Below are positions 42,156 through 50,659 of a DNA stretch of 64,000 bases, in pieces. The translations under genes were made by a program, and so were the position numbers. Origin of the DNA: Halopiger djelfimassiliensis (GTDB lineage Archaea; Halobacteriota; Halobacteria; Halobacteriales; Natrialbaceae); assembly GCF_000455365.1 (NCBI RefSeq), contig NZ_HG315684.1, positions 1,089,725 to 1,153,724 on the forward strand, written 5' to 3'. Position 1 is the first letter of the stretch, and each line of letters starts with the position of its first letter. A model generated the notes under the pieces. That model did not search any database. It worked only from the letters and a program-made list of their open reading frames with translations, and was not told the DNA's origin.

Positions 42156-43508
42156 ATGAGGGGACAGATACGACGACGGGTGCTGAAACGCGTCGCGACC
42201 GGCGGTGTCGCTCTCACAGCAGGACAGTGGGTCACCACGGGGCAGGACGACCGCTCCACGGCGGACGCGCTCGAGGACCCGGTCGACGCGGTCGACGCGC
42301 TCGAGGTCTCGATCGTCGACACGGACGCGCCGGTCGGCGCGGGCGAGTTTCTCAGGGTGACGGCAGCAATCGAGAACACGGGAACGACGGCCGTCCGGGC
42401 CGAGGTCGCGCTCGTCGTCGGACACGATCCCGAACGGGTCGGCCGCCGCCGACTGACGATCGAAGCCGGCGAGACCCGGACGGTCCGACAGGGGTTTTTC
42501 ACCTATCCGGTCCCGCGGGAGTCGACGTTTCCGGTTCGAGTGGTCGCCGACGGCGTCTCGGCCGAACGCACGGTCTCGGTTCGTGGCGCGTCGACGCTGC
42601 CCGTCGCCAGCCCCGACGGCGAACTCGCCGTCCAGCCCGAAACTCGGGTGCTGTTCGAGGCCGGAGCCGTCGAACCGGGCGAGTCACAGCGGACCGTCTG
42701 GTGGGTCGATGGGGAACGGGTCGGTACCTCCATCGGGCCGTGGCAGTCGACGTACTACGCCGCGTTCGACGCCGACTACCGGTGGCAGTCGTTCGAGACG
42801 CTCGGAACGCACGAGGTCGCCGCGGCCGTCGTCCCGCAGGAGGGGACGCGAACGTACGCGGCGCGCTGGCGGGTCGAAGTCACAGGCGGCGGCCACGCCT
42901 CGCCGTCAGTCGAGGCCGTTCGACCGCGAAGCAGCGTCGTCTCCGTCTCTCGAGGCGAGACGGTCACGTTCGAACTCGAGGCGACCGACCCCGACGGAAG
43001 CCTCGATCGGGTCGTCTGGTGGCTGACCCAGTCCGACGTGATCCTCGGCACGAGTGATCTCGAGGGGGCGACCGACACGGCGCGGCTGTCGACGGACGCC
43101 GGCTGTCACACCTGTCGCGTCCTGCCGTGGGTGATCGCAACCGACGGGACCGCAACCGCGCTCGAGGACGCCTGGCAGTTCCGGCGGCGAGAGCGGGAGC
43201 CGTCCCCCGACGCCGTCGACGTACGGATCGGCAGCACGAACGCACCCGTCGACGCCGGTGAATTCCTCGAAGTGAGCGCCGTCGTCGAGAACGCGAGCGG
43301 AGCGGGCAGAACGGCGGAACTCGAACTCGTCGTCGGTCACGATCCGACGGTCGTGGACACACAGACGGTGACGCTCGACCCCGGCGAGACCCGGACGGTC
43401 ACGCTCGGGTACGAGACGTATCCGACCAGTCAGGACGAGCGGTTCCCCGTCCGTGTGATCGGGGGTGGCGACGACGACGAAGTGACCGTTCTGGTCGTTG
43501 CCCGGTGA
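42156..43508 (+). CDS. Secreted CARDB-domain protein with Tat-like signal
   Basis: 450 residues. The N-terminus MRGQIRRRVLKRVATGGVALTAG resembles a Tat-type signal (RRR-x-L-K then a short hydrophobic run). Two clear CARDB domains, ~48-150 (VSIVDTDAPVGAGEFLRV) and ~350-450 (VRIGSTNAPVDAGEFLEVS), share VVGHDP and DPGETRTVTLGY blocks and flank a ~200-residue Ig-like/PKD-like middle with W-x-x-DG and a cysteine pair CHTC near 312. Probably an extracellular adhesion or matrix protein. Not linked to a recognisable operon. Confidence 0.83.
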   Translation: MRGQIRRRVLKRVATGGVALTAGQWVTTGQDDRSTADALEDPVDAVDALEVSIVDTDAPVGAGEFLRVTAAIENTGTTAVRAEVALVVGHDPERVGRRRLTIEAGETRTVRQGFFTYPVPRESTFPVRVVADGVSAERTVSVRGASTLPVASPDGELAVQPETRVLFEAGAVEPGESQRTVWWVDGERVGTSIGPWQSTYYAAFDADYRWQSFETLGTHEVAAAVVPQEGTRTYAARWRVEVTGGGHASPSVEAVRPRSSVVSVSRGETVTFELEATDPDGSLDRVVWWLTQSDVILGTSDLEGATDTARLSTDAGCHTCRVLPWVIATDGTATALEDAWQFRRREREPSPDAVDVRIGSTNAPVDAGEFLEVSAVVENASGAGRTAELELVVGHDPTVVDTQTVTLDPGETRTVTLGYETYPTSQDERFPVRVIGGGDDDEVTVLVVAR

Positions 43509-43570
43509 CGGTCCGATCGGGGAGCGCCACGGCAGCCGAAAACCCGGCGAGATCGGCCGACCTCCCACCC

Positions 43571-43578
43571 TTTTATTC
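43571..43578 (+). promoter_or_regulatory. TATA box of the F420:NADP reductase gene
   Basis: TTTTATTC ends 23 bases before the ATG at 43602, suggesting a leaderless transcript. Confidence 0.55.
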
Positions 43579-43601
43579 GCATGCCGTCCGCACAGCCGTG
43601 T

Positions 43602-44270
43602 ATGCGAATCGCACTACTCGGCGGCACTGGCGATATCGGCGAAGGACTCGCGCTCCGGTTTGCACGCGATACCGACCACGAGGTCCTCATCGGATCGCGT
43701 GACCCCGAGAAAGCGCGGGACGCGGTCGCGGACTACGAGTCGATACTCGAGGACCACGGAGCCGACGCGACCGTCAAGGGCTTTGCGAATGAGATGGCGG
43801 CCGATCGGGCCGACGTCGTCGTCCTCAGCGTGCCGCCGTACTACGCCGGCGACACCGTCGACGCGGTCGCGGACACGCTCGACGAGGAGACGATCCTCGT
43901 CACCCCCGCGGTCGGGATGCAGGGCGACGAAGACGGGATGCACTATCATCCGCCGGGGGCCGGCAGTGTCACCGAACTGGTCGCCCAGCGAGCCCCCGAC
44001 GCGGTACCGGTCGTCGGCGCGTTTCACAACCTCGCGGCGGGCAAACTCGCCGACCTCGACGCCGAGTTCGATCTCGATACGCTCGTCGTCGCCGACGACG
44101 ACGGCGCGAAAAAGACCGTCCGTGACCTCGCGGGCGAAATCGAGGGCCTGCGCGCGCTCGACGCGGGACCGCTCGGAAACGCCGCGGAAGTCGAAAGCGT
44201 CACGCCGCTTGTCATCAACATCGCCAAGTACAACGAGGAGTTGCACGACGTCGGCGTAAAGTGGATCTAG
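43602..44270 (+). CDS. npdG: F420H2:NADP oxidoreductase
   Basis: 222 residues. Rossmann NADP site LLGGTGDIGEGLALR at residues 5-19 and IGSRDPEKA near 30, with the conserved GMQGDEDGMHYHPPGAGS loop near 106-123 and the C-terminal PLVINIAKYN block. It moves hydride between reduced F420 and NADP+ in the cytoplasm, supplying NADPH for biosynthesis. The ATG at 43602, seven codons inside a longer frame, is the family start and fits the TATA box. Confidence 0.95.
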   Translation: MRIALLGGTGDIGEGLALRFARDTDHEVLIGSRDPEKARDAVADYESILEDHGADATVKGFANEMAADRADVVVLSVPPYYAGDTVDAVADTLDEETILVTPAVGMQGDEDGMHYHPPGAGSVTELVAQRAPDAVPVVGAFHNLAAGKLADLDAEFDLDTLVVADDDGAKKTVRDLAGEIEGLRALDAGPLGNAAEVESVTPLVINIAKYNEELHDVGVKWI

Positions 44271-44333
44271 GGGTCCGAAAACGGCGGAATCAGTGATAGT
44301 AGTTCGGCGTCGTCGGGACGCGGGCGGAACGGA

Positions 44334-44603
44334 TTACGCGCCGGCGGACTCGAGGGCGTCCTCGAGGTCCTCGCGCTGGGTTACGCCGACGAACCGCTCG
44401 ACGATGCCGTCGTCGTTTTCGATGATGAGCGTCGGCAGCGAGCGCACCTGATATTCGTTGGCGACGTCCTGTTGTTCGTCGACGTTGATCTTCTCGACCT
44501 CGAATCGGCCCTCCCAGTCCTCCTCGAGTTCCTCGAGAATCGGGTCCTGGGTCTTGCAGGGGCCACACCAGTCAGCGTAGAAGTCCTTAAGTGTGACAGT
44601 CAT
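44334..44603 (-). CDS. trxA: Thioredoxin
   Basis: 89 residues, a short single-domain thioredoxin with active site W12-C13-G14-P15-C16-K. MTVTLKDFYADWCGPCKTQD is the typical haloarchaeal start; an ATG 9 bases upstream gives MNRMTV and is less likely. cis-Pro block SLPTLII near 59. A minus-strand TATA-like box at 44634-44641 gives a leaderless start. Likely reduces disulfides in cytoplasmic proteins. Confidence 0.96.
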   Translation of the reverse strand: MTVTLKDFYADWCGPCKTQDPILEELEEDWEGRFEVEKINVDEQQDVANEYQVRSLPTLIIENDDGIVERFVGVTQREDLEDALESAGA

Positions 44604-44633
44604 ACGGTTCATGGCTAGTTTCAACGCGCCGCG

Positions 44634-44641
44634 CATAAGGG
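44634..44641 (-). promoter_or_regulatory. TATA box of trxA
   Basis: CATAAGGG on the plus strand reads CCCTTATG toward the gene, 30 bases from the ATG. Confidence 0.5.
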
Positions 44642-44686
44642 TTTCCCACTTGCGTTCGAACGGTGGAACCCGCGTACGGCCCGCCG

Positions 44687-46204
44687 TTACGCGAGCCAGT
44701 CGGCGAAGGTTCCCTCGAGCAACGTTTCCCGCTGACGTTCGACGTAGGACCGCTGCATGGCCGGAAGCGCCTCGTCGAGGGGCGCACCCGCCTCGAGTCG
44801 CGCTTCGACGCGGCGTCGTTTCCACGCGGCCGGGGTGATCCCTCGCTCGAAGCGGGCCCACAACGGCTCGAGGTAGCGGTCGATCGCCGCCTCCGACAGG
44901 CCGCGCGTCTCGAGGCCGTCACGCGCCGCCGAGAACAGTTCGTCGTAGCGCTGCGTTCGGTCGGTGGTGGGCTGGCCGTCGGCGTCGATCCACGTCAGGT
45001 CCGCCTCGAGACCGTCGCGGACGGCCGCGAAGAAGTTATCGCGTGCCCGATCCCACTCGAGGGTCCCGATGGGATGCTCGCGGCGAGGAAGACTCTCCAT
45101 CAGGCCGGCGAAGGCAGCGAGGAAGGCGACGCTGTCACGAACCGTCGGCTGGGCGGGAAGCGGTCGGAACTCGATCCGGGCGTTCGCGTTCGCTTTCGAC
45201 GGCGCATCGAATACCGGACGGATCCACCGCCAGTAACTCCCGTGTTTGTACGAGAGGTGGCGGTATCGGTCGTCGAACCGGCCGCAGGCCTCGAGTTCGG
45301 CCGGGACGATCGGGACGTCCTCGGCGATGCGATCGACGGCTTCCTCGACCGTCTCGAGATCACGGGGAAAGCGGACCTTCGCGGGCGTGTCGTCGCTCGG
45401 CCGCATGACGCTCTCGAAGACGCCGATCCGGTGTTCCATGTGGCCGTCCTCGAGTACCGCCCGCGGGTCCGCGCCGTCGTCGTAGCACTCCGGCGGGAAA
45501 AACGGCGCGTTGACCCCGAGTGCGAGCAACGGCCCCGCGATCCGGATCGCGTACCGAAAGTACTCCGGGAGAGCCGACGCGTGGGGTACCTGATAATGGG
45601 GCTGGATCGAAGTAATCAGCGACTCGAGTCCGATGGTATCGGCCGACACGTCGACGTGGGGGGCCTCGAGCCGCATCCGCGCGGGGTAGGCCGCGTTCGA
45701 CATCGCCTGATAGCGAACGTCGTCGCTGACGTTCGTCGAGATCGTGACCCCGTCGCGCTCGATGGTGTCTGTGAGATACTGCTGCGCGGATTCACCGGTC
45801 GGCGGAACGGTCCAGATGCCGTCGCTGACGAGGTCGATCCCCTCGGAGCGGGTGCGCTCGCGTGCGGCCGCGAGCCGGGCCTGTACTTCCCGCTGTTGGG
45901 CGACCAGCCCGTACGCGTTCAGCGGTTGCGGGCTCGTGTTCATCTCGGCGTTGTGCAGTCCCATCTCCGTCCCGAACCCGATAAACCGGAGCAGCCAGCG
46001 CGGAACCCGGCGCAACGTCGCCATGTCCCGGTCGACGCCGTAGAACTCGTACTCGAGGCCGACGATCGCCTGCGGGTTGTCGAACACCCCCGCACGGAGG
46101 TCGGCTTTGAGCCGCTGTGCCTCCGTCTCGACGCGCTCGCCGAACCTCGCCGGATCCGTTGCGATCGTCTCCGTGATGTCCTCGACGAGAGCCGAGTCGA
46201 TCAT
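44687..46204 (-). CDS. Glutamate-cysteine ligase-like (GCS2) enzyme
   Basis: 505 residues of the glutamate-cysteine ligase/carboxylate-amine ligase fold. GLEYEFYGVD (~48), EMNTSPQPLNAYGL (~83), TSIQPHYQVPHA (~187), RHLSYKHGSYWRWIRPVFDAP (~300) and ARIEFRPLPAQPT (~332) are the fold's metal and substrate blocks. Haloarchaea make gamma-glutamylcysteine as their main thiol, so it could catalyse that first step; however, several paralogues exist and the substrate is not read from sequence. Start ATG at 46204. Divergent from Sec61-beta. Confidence 0.82.
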   Translation of the reverse strand: MIDSALVEDITETIATDPARFGERVETEAQRLKADLRAGVFDNPQAIVGLEYEFYGVDRDMATLRRVPRWLLRFIGFGTEMGLHNAEMNTSPQPLNAYGLVAQQREVQARLAAARERTRSEGIDLVSDGIWTVPPTGESAQQYLTDTIERDGVTISTNVSDDVRYQAMSNAAYPARMRLEAPHVDVSADTIGLESLITSIQPHYQVPHASALPEYFRYAIRIAGPLLALGVNAPFFPPECYDDGADPRAVLEDGHMEHRIGVFESVMRPSDDTPAKVRFPRDLETVEEAVDRIAEDVPIVPAELEACGRFDDRYRHLSYKHGSYWRWIRPVFDAPSKANANARIEFRPLPAQPTVRDSVAFLAAFAGLMESLPRREHPIGTLEWDRARDNFFAAVRDGLEADLTWIDADGQPTTDRTQRYDELFSAARDGLETRGLSEAAIDRYLEPLWARFERGITPAAWKRRRVEARLEAGAPLDEALPAMQRSYVERQRETLLEGTFADWLA

Positions 46205-46272
46205 AGCTCCGTGTAACCGTTCGGGAGACGGACTAATGAACGTATCCGGACCGAGCGGCGACACGTCGAAAG

Positions 46273-46280
46273 CTTTAGTT
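46273..46280 (+). promoter_or_regulatory. TATA box of Sec61-beta
   Basis: CTTTAGTT ends 22 bases before the ATG at 46303, so a leaderless transcript is expected and the out-of-frame ATG at 46293 is bypassed. Confidence 0.45.
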
Positions 46281-46302
46281 CGGCCCGCCCGTATGGACGG
46301 GT

Positions 46303-46464
46303 ATGGACAGCGGACAGAACACCGGCGGACTGATGTCCAGTGCCGGGCTCATCCGGTACTTCGACTCCGAGGACTCGAACGCCATTCGTATCGACCCCAA
46401 GACGATCATCGCGACTGGCGTCCTGTTTGGCATCCTCGTACAGCTTCTGACGTTCGTTTCGTAA
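46303..46464 (+). CDS. Preprotein translocase subunit Sec61-beta (SecG)
   Basis: A 53-residue protein, too short for usual length cut-offs. [20 protein letters not shown] leads to a conserved [22 protein letters not shown] single membrane segment (residues ~33-52), the pattern of the archaeal Sec61-beta. It helps SecY/SecE (Sec61-alpha/gamma) move proteins across the membrane. Monocistronic with its own TATA-like box. Confidence 0.93.
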   Translation: MDSGQNTGGLMSSAGLIRYFDSEDSNAIRIDPKTIIATGVLFGILVQLLTFVS

Positions 46465-46552
46465 GGACGTCACCGACGCACCGACTCGGACGACCATCCG
46501 GTTTCGAAACAAGAGACGAGTGGCGACGCCGGAAACCGGGTCGGCCGTGGCC

Positions 46553-46560
46553 ACTATACG
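46553..46560 (+). promoter_or_regulatory. TATA box of the VOC dioxygenase gene
   Basis: ACTATACG ends 21 bases before the ATG at 46582. Confidence 0.5.
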
Positions 46561-46581
46561 CGGAACGGACCTAGTGGGCCT

Positions 46582-47463
46582 ATGACGGCTGCTTCCGCGT
46601 CGCTTCCGGAGGCGACGCGTCTCGGACGAACCGCGCTGGTGGTCGCCGACCGAGCGGCGATGACGGAGTTCTACCGCGATGTCGTCGGACTCGCCGTCCA
46701 GCACCGCGACCAGTCGACGACGACGCTCGGGATCGACGGAACGCCGCTGCTCGTGTTACAGACCACCAAAACCGCTCGACCGCGGGATCGGGACCGAACC
46801 GGACTGTTCCACAACGCGTTTCGCGTCCCCGACCGCGGTGCGCTCGGGGCCGCGCTGGCTCGGATTCGCGATCGGTGGCAGCTCGAGGGGGCGTCCGACC
46901 ACGGCATCAGCGAGGCGCTCTATCTCTCCGATCCGGAGGGTAACGGCGTCGAAATCTACTGCGACAAACCCCGATCGGAGTGGCCGCGGACCGACGACGG
47001 AACCGTCCGGGCGCTGTCGACCCCCCTCGCCCTCGAGTCGCTGGCGGCCGACGCGACCGGAGGCCCGGCGTCGACGGTCCCGGCGGGGACGACGGTCGGT
47101 CACGTCCACCTCGAGGTGTCCTCGATCGACGCCACGCGGCGGTTCTACGTCGAGACGCTCGGGTTCGACGAGACGATCGAGGGATGGTCGTCGGCATTGT
47201 TTGTCGCGGCGGGGGACTATCACCACCACGTCGGAGCGAACGTCTGGCAGGACCGATCGAAGCCGGCGACCGAAGACCAGCGCGGACTAGCGTGGTTCGA
47301 ACTCGTCGTTCCGGACGACGGGGCGTTCGACGCGGTCTCCGATCGACTCGCGGCGAGCGAGGTCTCGACGCGGCGCGTCGAGGCCCCCGACGGGAGCGGC
47401 GACGACCCGCTCGAGGTGACCGATCCGGACGGAATCCGGATTCGCATCCGCACCGCGGCGTGA
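46582..47463 (+). CDS. Two-domain VOC-family dioxygenase (catechol 2,3-dioxygenase-like)
   Basis: 293 residues with two vicinal-oxygen-chelate modules (~14-135 and ~165-290). Metal ligands are readable in the second module: His in GHVHLEV (~172), His in YHHHVGANVW (~212) and Glu in LAWFELVVPD (~238). Resembles haloarchaeal CatE-type proteins. Extradiol cleavage of a catechol or glyoxalase-type activity is possible; neither is proven, and no aromatic degradation genes are nearby. Confidence 0.88.
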   Translation: MTAASASLPEATRLGRTALVVADRAAMTEFYRDVVGLAVQHRDQSTTTLGIDGTPLLVLQTTKTARPRDRDRTGLFHNAFRVPDRGALGAALARIRDRWQLEGASDHGISEALYLSDPEGNGVEIYCDKPRSEWPRTDDGTVRALSTPLALESLAADATGGPASTVPAGTTVGHVHLEVSSIDATRRFYVETLGFDETIEGWSSALFVAAGDYHHHVGANVWQDRSKPATEDQRGLAWFELVVPDDGAFDAVSDRLAASEVSTRRVEAPDGSGDDPLEVTDPDGIRIRIRTAA

Positions 47464-47531
47464 ACGACCCCTGAGACGCTACCGCTTCCCGTGGCGCGCC
47501 ATTTTTGACGGGGCCGTCCCTACCGCTCCGC

Positions 47532-48155
47532 ATGACACTGGTTGCAGGCGTCGTGGCCGTCCAGGGCGACGTCGCGGAGCACGCAGACGCCATCGAGCGA
47601 GCCGCCGAAGACCACGGCCGTGCGGTCGAGGTCCGGGAGATTCGGGAATCCGGAATCGTCCCCGACTGTGACCTGCTGGCGATGCCGGGGGGCGAGTCGA
47701 CGACGATCTCGCGGCTGGTCCACAGCGAGGGGATCGCCCCCGAGATCCGGGACCACGTCGCCGCGGGCAAACCGCTTCTCGCGACCTGTGCCGGGCTGAT
47801 CGTCGCCTCGAGCGACGCGGGCGACGATCGGGTCGACGAACTCGGGTTGCTCGACGTCGCCGTCGAGCGAAACGCCTTCGGCCGCCAGAAGGACAGCTTC
47901 GAGGCCCCGCTCGACGTCGACGGACTCGACGAGCCGTATCCGGCGGTGTTCATCCGCGCCCCGGCGATCGACGACGTGGGCGACGGCGACGCGACGGTGC
48001 TCGCGTCGTGGAACGAACGCCCGGTTGCGGTCACGGAGGGGCCGGTGATCGGGACCTCGTTCCACCCCGAACTGACCGCCGACAGCCGGATCCACGGGCT
48101 GGCGTTCTTCGAAAACGACGCGGCAACGGTGCGGGCGCTCGAGAACACGCAGTAG
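47532..48155 (+). CDS. pdxT: Pyridoxal 5'-phosphate synthase glutaminase subunit
   Basis: 207 residues. Class I glutamine amidotransferase: MPGGESTTISRL block at ~51-62, nucleophile C86 in ATCAGL and the His-Glu pair in SFHPELTAD near 179. It supplies ammonia to PdxS for vitamin B6 synthesis. PdxS is not in the window. The AUG at 47532 gives MTLVAGVVAVQGDV, the family start. Confidence 0.97.
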   Translation: MTLVAGVVAVQGDVAEHADAIERAAEDHGRAVEVREIRESGIVPDCDLLAMPGGESTTISRLVHSEGIAPEIRDHVAAGKPLLATCAGLIVASSDAGDDRVDELGLLDVAVERNAFGRQKDSFEAPLDVDGLDEPYPAVFIRAPAIDDVGDGDATVLASWNERPVAVTEGPVIGTSFHPELTADSRIHGLAFFENDAATVRALENTQ

Positions 48156-48245
48156 CGGCGTCGGTCGCCCCGGATTCCGGGGACCCGGGCAGTGCATGCA
48201 TTCGCGACCGGACGTGTTTTCTCCCTGCTTCCCAACGGTAGGGAT

Positions 48246-48713
48246 ATGCACGCATCCATCGACGCGGTTCGCGTCGCGGGGACCCCACAGGGACCGGTGC
48301 CGGTGGTCGTCCTCGCCGTCGAGGGCGAGGACGACGTCGTCCCCATCTTCATCGGGTTCAACGAGGCGACGAGCATCGCCCGCGGACTCGAGGCCGAGGA
48401 CATCGGTCGCCCGCTGACACACGACCTTCTGCTCGACGTCATGGAGGAACTGGGCAGCCGGATCGATCGGGTCGTCGTCAGCGAAATCGAAACGCGCGAG
48501 GACGGGCAGGGCGGAACCTACATCGCCGATCTGCACGTCGAGACGCCCCGGGGCGAGACGGTCATCGACGCCCGGCCGAGCGACTCGCTTGCCCTCGCGG
48601 CCCGGACTAACGCCTCGATCGAAGTGACCGAGGAGGTCTTCGAGGACAGCCGAGACGACAGCGAGAAGTTCGAGCAGCTAGAAGACATCCGCAACGTCTC
48701 CGGTGACCTGTAG
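48246..48713 (+). CDS. DUF151 bifunctional nuclease-family protein
   Basis: 155 residues. MHASIDAVRVAGTPQGPVPVVVL and VVPIFIGFNEATSIARGLE at the start, VSEIETREDGQGGTYIADLH in the middle and DARPSDSLALAARTNASIEV near the end are DUF151 hallmarks, a domain reported to have nuclease activity in bacteria and plants. The stop is directly adjacent to the hisE ATG (TAG then ATG), so the two are cotranscribed. Confidence 0.93.
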   Translation: MHASIDAVRVAGTPQGPVPVVVLAVEGEDDVVPIFIGFNEATSIARGLEAEDIGRPLTHDLLLDVMEELGSRIDRVVVSEIETREDGQGGTYIADLHVETPRGETVIDARPSDSLALAARTNASIEVTEEVFEDSRDDSEKFEQLEDIRNVSGDL

Positions 48714-48998
48714 ATGGACGAGACACTCGAAGAACTGTTTGCCGTCATCGAGGACCGCAAGGAAACGCTCCCCGAAGACTCCTATACCGCCTCGCTGTTC
48801 ACCCACGAGAAAGGCGAAAACGCGGTGCTCGAGAAGCTCGGCGAGGAAACGACGGAGCTCGTGCTCGCGGCGAAAGACGACGACGGCGACGAGATCGCCT
48901 ACGAAGCCGCCGACATCGTCTATCACTTGCTCGTCCTGCTTTCGATGAAGGACATGAGTCTCGAGGACCTGGAAACGGAACTCGAGGCGCGACGCTGA
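48714..48998 (+). CDS. hisE: Phosphoribosyl-ATP pyrophosphatase
   Basis: 94 residues, all-alpha MazG-like fold. EDSYTASLFTHEKGENAVLEKLGEETTELVLAA holds the Glu cluster that binds Mg2+, and YEAADIVYHLLVLL the second half site. It removes pyrophosphate from phosphoribosyl-ATP in histidine synthesis. HisI is separate in haloarchaea and not in view. Begins immediately after the DUF151 stop. Confidence 0.96.
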   Translation: MDETLEELFAVIEDRKETLPEDSYTASLFTHEKGENAVLEKLGEETTELVLAAKDDDGDEIAYEAADIVYHLLVLLSMKDMSLEDLETELEARR

Positions 48999-49016
48999 GA
49001 CGACCGACTCACCGAC

Positions 49017-49042
49017 GCCGACGGGCGGCTCCGCCGGTCGGC
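49017..49042 (+). terminator. Perfect GC hairpin after hisE
   Basis: GCCGAC-g-GGCGG-ct-CCGCC-g-GTCGGC forms a symmetrical stem with a one-base bulge on each side and a two-base loop, 19 bases after the hisE stop. It is a plausible terminator or transcript-stabilising hairpin; no T-run follows directly. Confidence 0.5.
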
Positions 49043-49109
49043 GCTATGTACGAACGGATTATCAGTCACACACAAAATATTTGCAGCCGAATGTCCTGTC
49101 GTTTCAGTA

Positions 49110-50540
49110 ATGGAACGGCGACGATTTCTCGCGGCGGCCGGCGTAGCGACGGCCGGCCTCGCGGGCTGTCTCTCCGAAACCGGCGATTCGGGGAACGGCG
49201 AGGCCGACCCGGGAAACGAAACCGACAACGAACAGTCGGCGAGTAACGAGACGGAATCCGAGCATCCGCCGGACGGGTTCGCGGCCGAACTCGCGTTTCC
49301 CTCCAACGTCGTCTCGATGCAACGCCAGTTGCCGGACGAGGCGCGGCCGAACCGACTCACCGACGCCGCCGAGTTGAACGAGACGACGCTCGCGGCGATC
49401 GAGACGGCGATTGACGACGGACGCTACGAAACTGACGAACCCGCGGATGCCCTGCTCGAGGGGCTGTTTCGCCTGTCATACGTCGAGTACGAGGGGACGG
49501 TCTACGCCGTCGAGTACGAGATGCCGGAGTACGTCGTCTCCGCCCGCGACGTTCCGGCGTCCGAGGCCGACTCCGCGGCGACGATTTCGTGGCGGAACGA
49601 GCGGCTCCGGGCGCTCGGCGTCGACAACGGGGAAATCATCGGGGCCGTCCACGCGGTGCTCGATCCGGGCCGCGACGGCGAGGGCGGTGCAACCGACACC
49701 GAGTACCGCGCGACGATCCTCGAGGAGAACCTCGCGGAGTTCCTCGAGACGTACTCGTACGTCGTCTATCCGGGCGACGGCGACGGGGAGCCGGAGCCGA
49801 ACGGCTACGTCGAGCTGGAACGCGACCACGAAGATCCCGGCCCGCCGTACACGGTGACCGTCGAGGAACTGGACGACGAGGACCGGTACGGCCGACCCGT
49901 GTCCGACGTGACGAGCTACCCCGATCCGGTCGCGGAGACGCTCCGAGCGGTCGTCCGGCAAGGAAAAACCCACTACGACGAACTGCCCGATGGGTTCGAC
50001 GCGGTCCTCGACGACGAGTCGTACGTTCGGGTCGACGGCGACGTGTACGAGCCACAGCTTCGGACGGTCGACCACGACGACGTTCCGGTGTCGCTTTCCC
50101 TCGCGACGGTCGACGACGCCGAGCGGTCGTTCACGCTCGAGGTGACGACCGACCGCGCCGATGGCGTCCAGCTGTCAAGCGGTGCGCCAGCGCCGTTTGG
50201 GGTCCTCAGCGCGCTCGCTATCGACCGGTCCGGCTCCGGGAGGGGCGGAGCGACCCTCTGGAGTGACGCCTACGACGAGAGCGGCCACGTACACGTTACC
50301 GAGCGGGACGGCGACCGGATGCTCGAGATCAACTCGATCGGTCTGACGACAACCCTCGAGCCCGACGAGCCACTGGCGGAAACGTACGCGGTGCGCCCGG
50401 AGTGGGGGTTCGAGGCCGGCACCTACCGGCTCGAGTCGACGCTGTCGGTTCGCTGGGGGACCGAAAACGAACGGTCCGCGGCGTATCCGTTCGTTATCAC
50501 GCTGTCGGTACCCGACCTCGAGTCCGAGCCGGAGTCGTGA
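49110..50540 (+). CDS. Tat-exported lipoprotein, function unknown
   Basis: 476 residues. MERRRFLAAAGVATAGLAGCLSETG has a twin-arginine motif and a lipobox LAGC with Cys20 for lipid attachment, then an acidic, Asn/Ser/Glu-rich linker (~25-55) typical of haloarchaeal lipoproteins. The rest is a soluble outside domain, mostly beta, containing YEGTVYAVEYEMPEYVV and GPPYTVTVEELDDED. No family recognised. It precedes the DUF4129-DUF58-MoxR gene set by ~120 bases; shared function with that set is uncertain. Confidence 0.82.
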   Translation: MERRRFLAAAGVATAGLAGCLSETGDSGNGEADPGNETDNEQSASNETESEHPPDGFAAELAFPSNVVSMQRQLPDEARPNRLTDAAELNETTLAAIETAIDDGRYETDEPADALLEGLFRLSYVEYEGTVYAVEYEMPEYVVSARDVPASEADSAATISWRNERLRALGVDNGEIIGAVHAVLDPGRDGEGGATDTEYRATILEENLAEFLETYSYVVYPGDGDGEPEPNGYVELERDHEDPGPPYTVTVEELDDEDRYGRPVSDVTSYPDPVAETLRAVVRQGKTHYDELPDGFDAVLDDESYVRVDGDVYEPQLRTVDHDDVPVSLSLATVDDAERSFTLEVTTDRADGVQLSSGAPAPFGVLSALAIDRSGSGRGGATLWSDAYDESGHVHVTERDGDRMLEINSIGLTTTLEPDEPLAETYAVRPEWGFEAGTYRLESTLSVRWGTENERSAAYPFVITLSVPDLESEPES

Positions 50541-50659
50541 ACGCCCGGCGGAATCGCGGCCCGCGAGTGAATACCTTCTTGGTCCGGTGAGTTCCATACC
50601 CATCCATTGACACGGCGACGAACCGACACGATGCGACCGCATCCGGGGGGTGATCGCGA

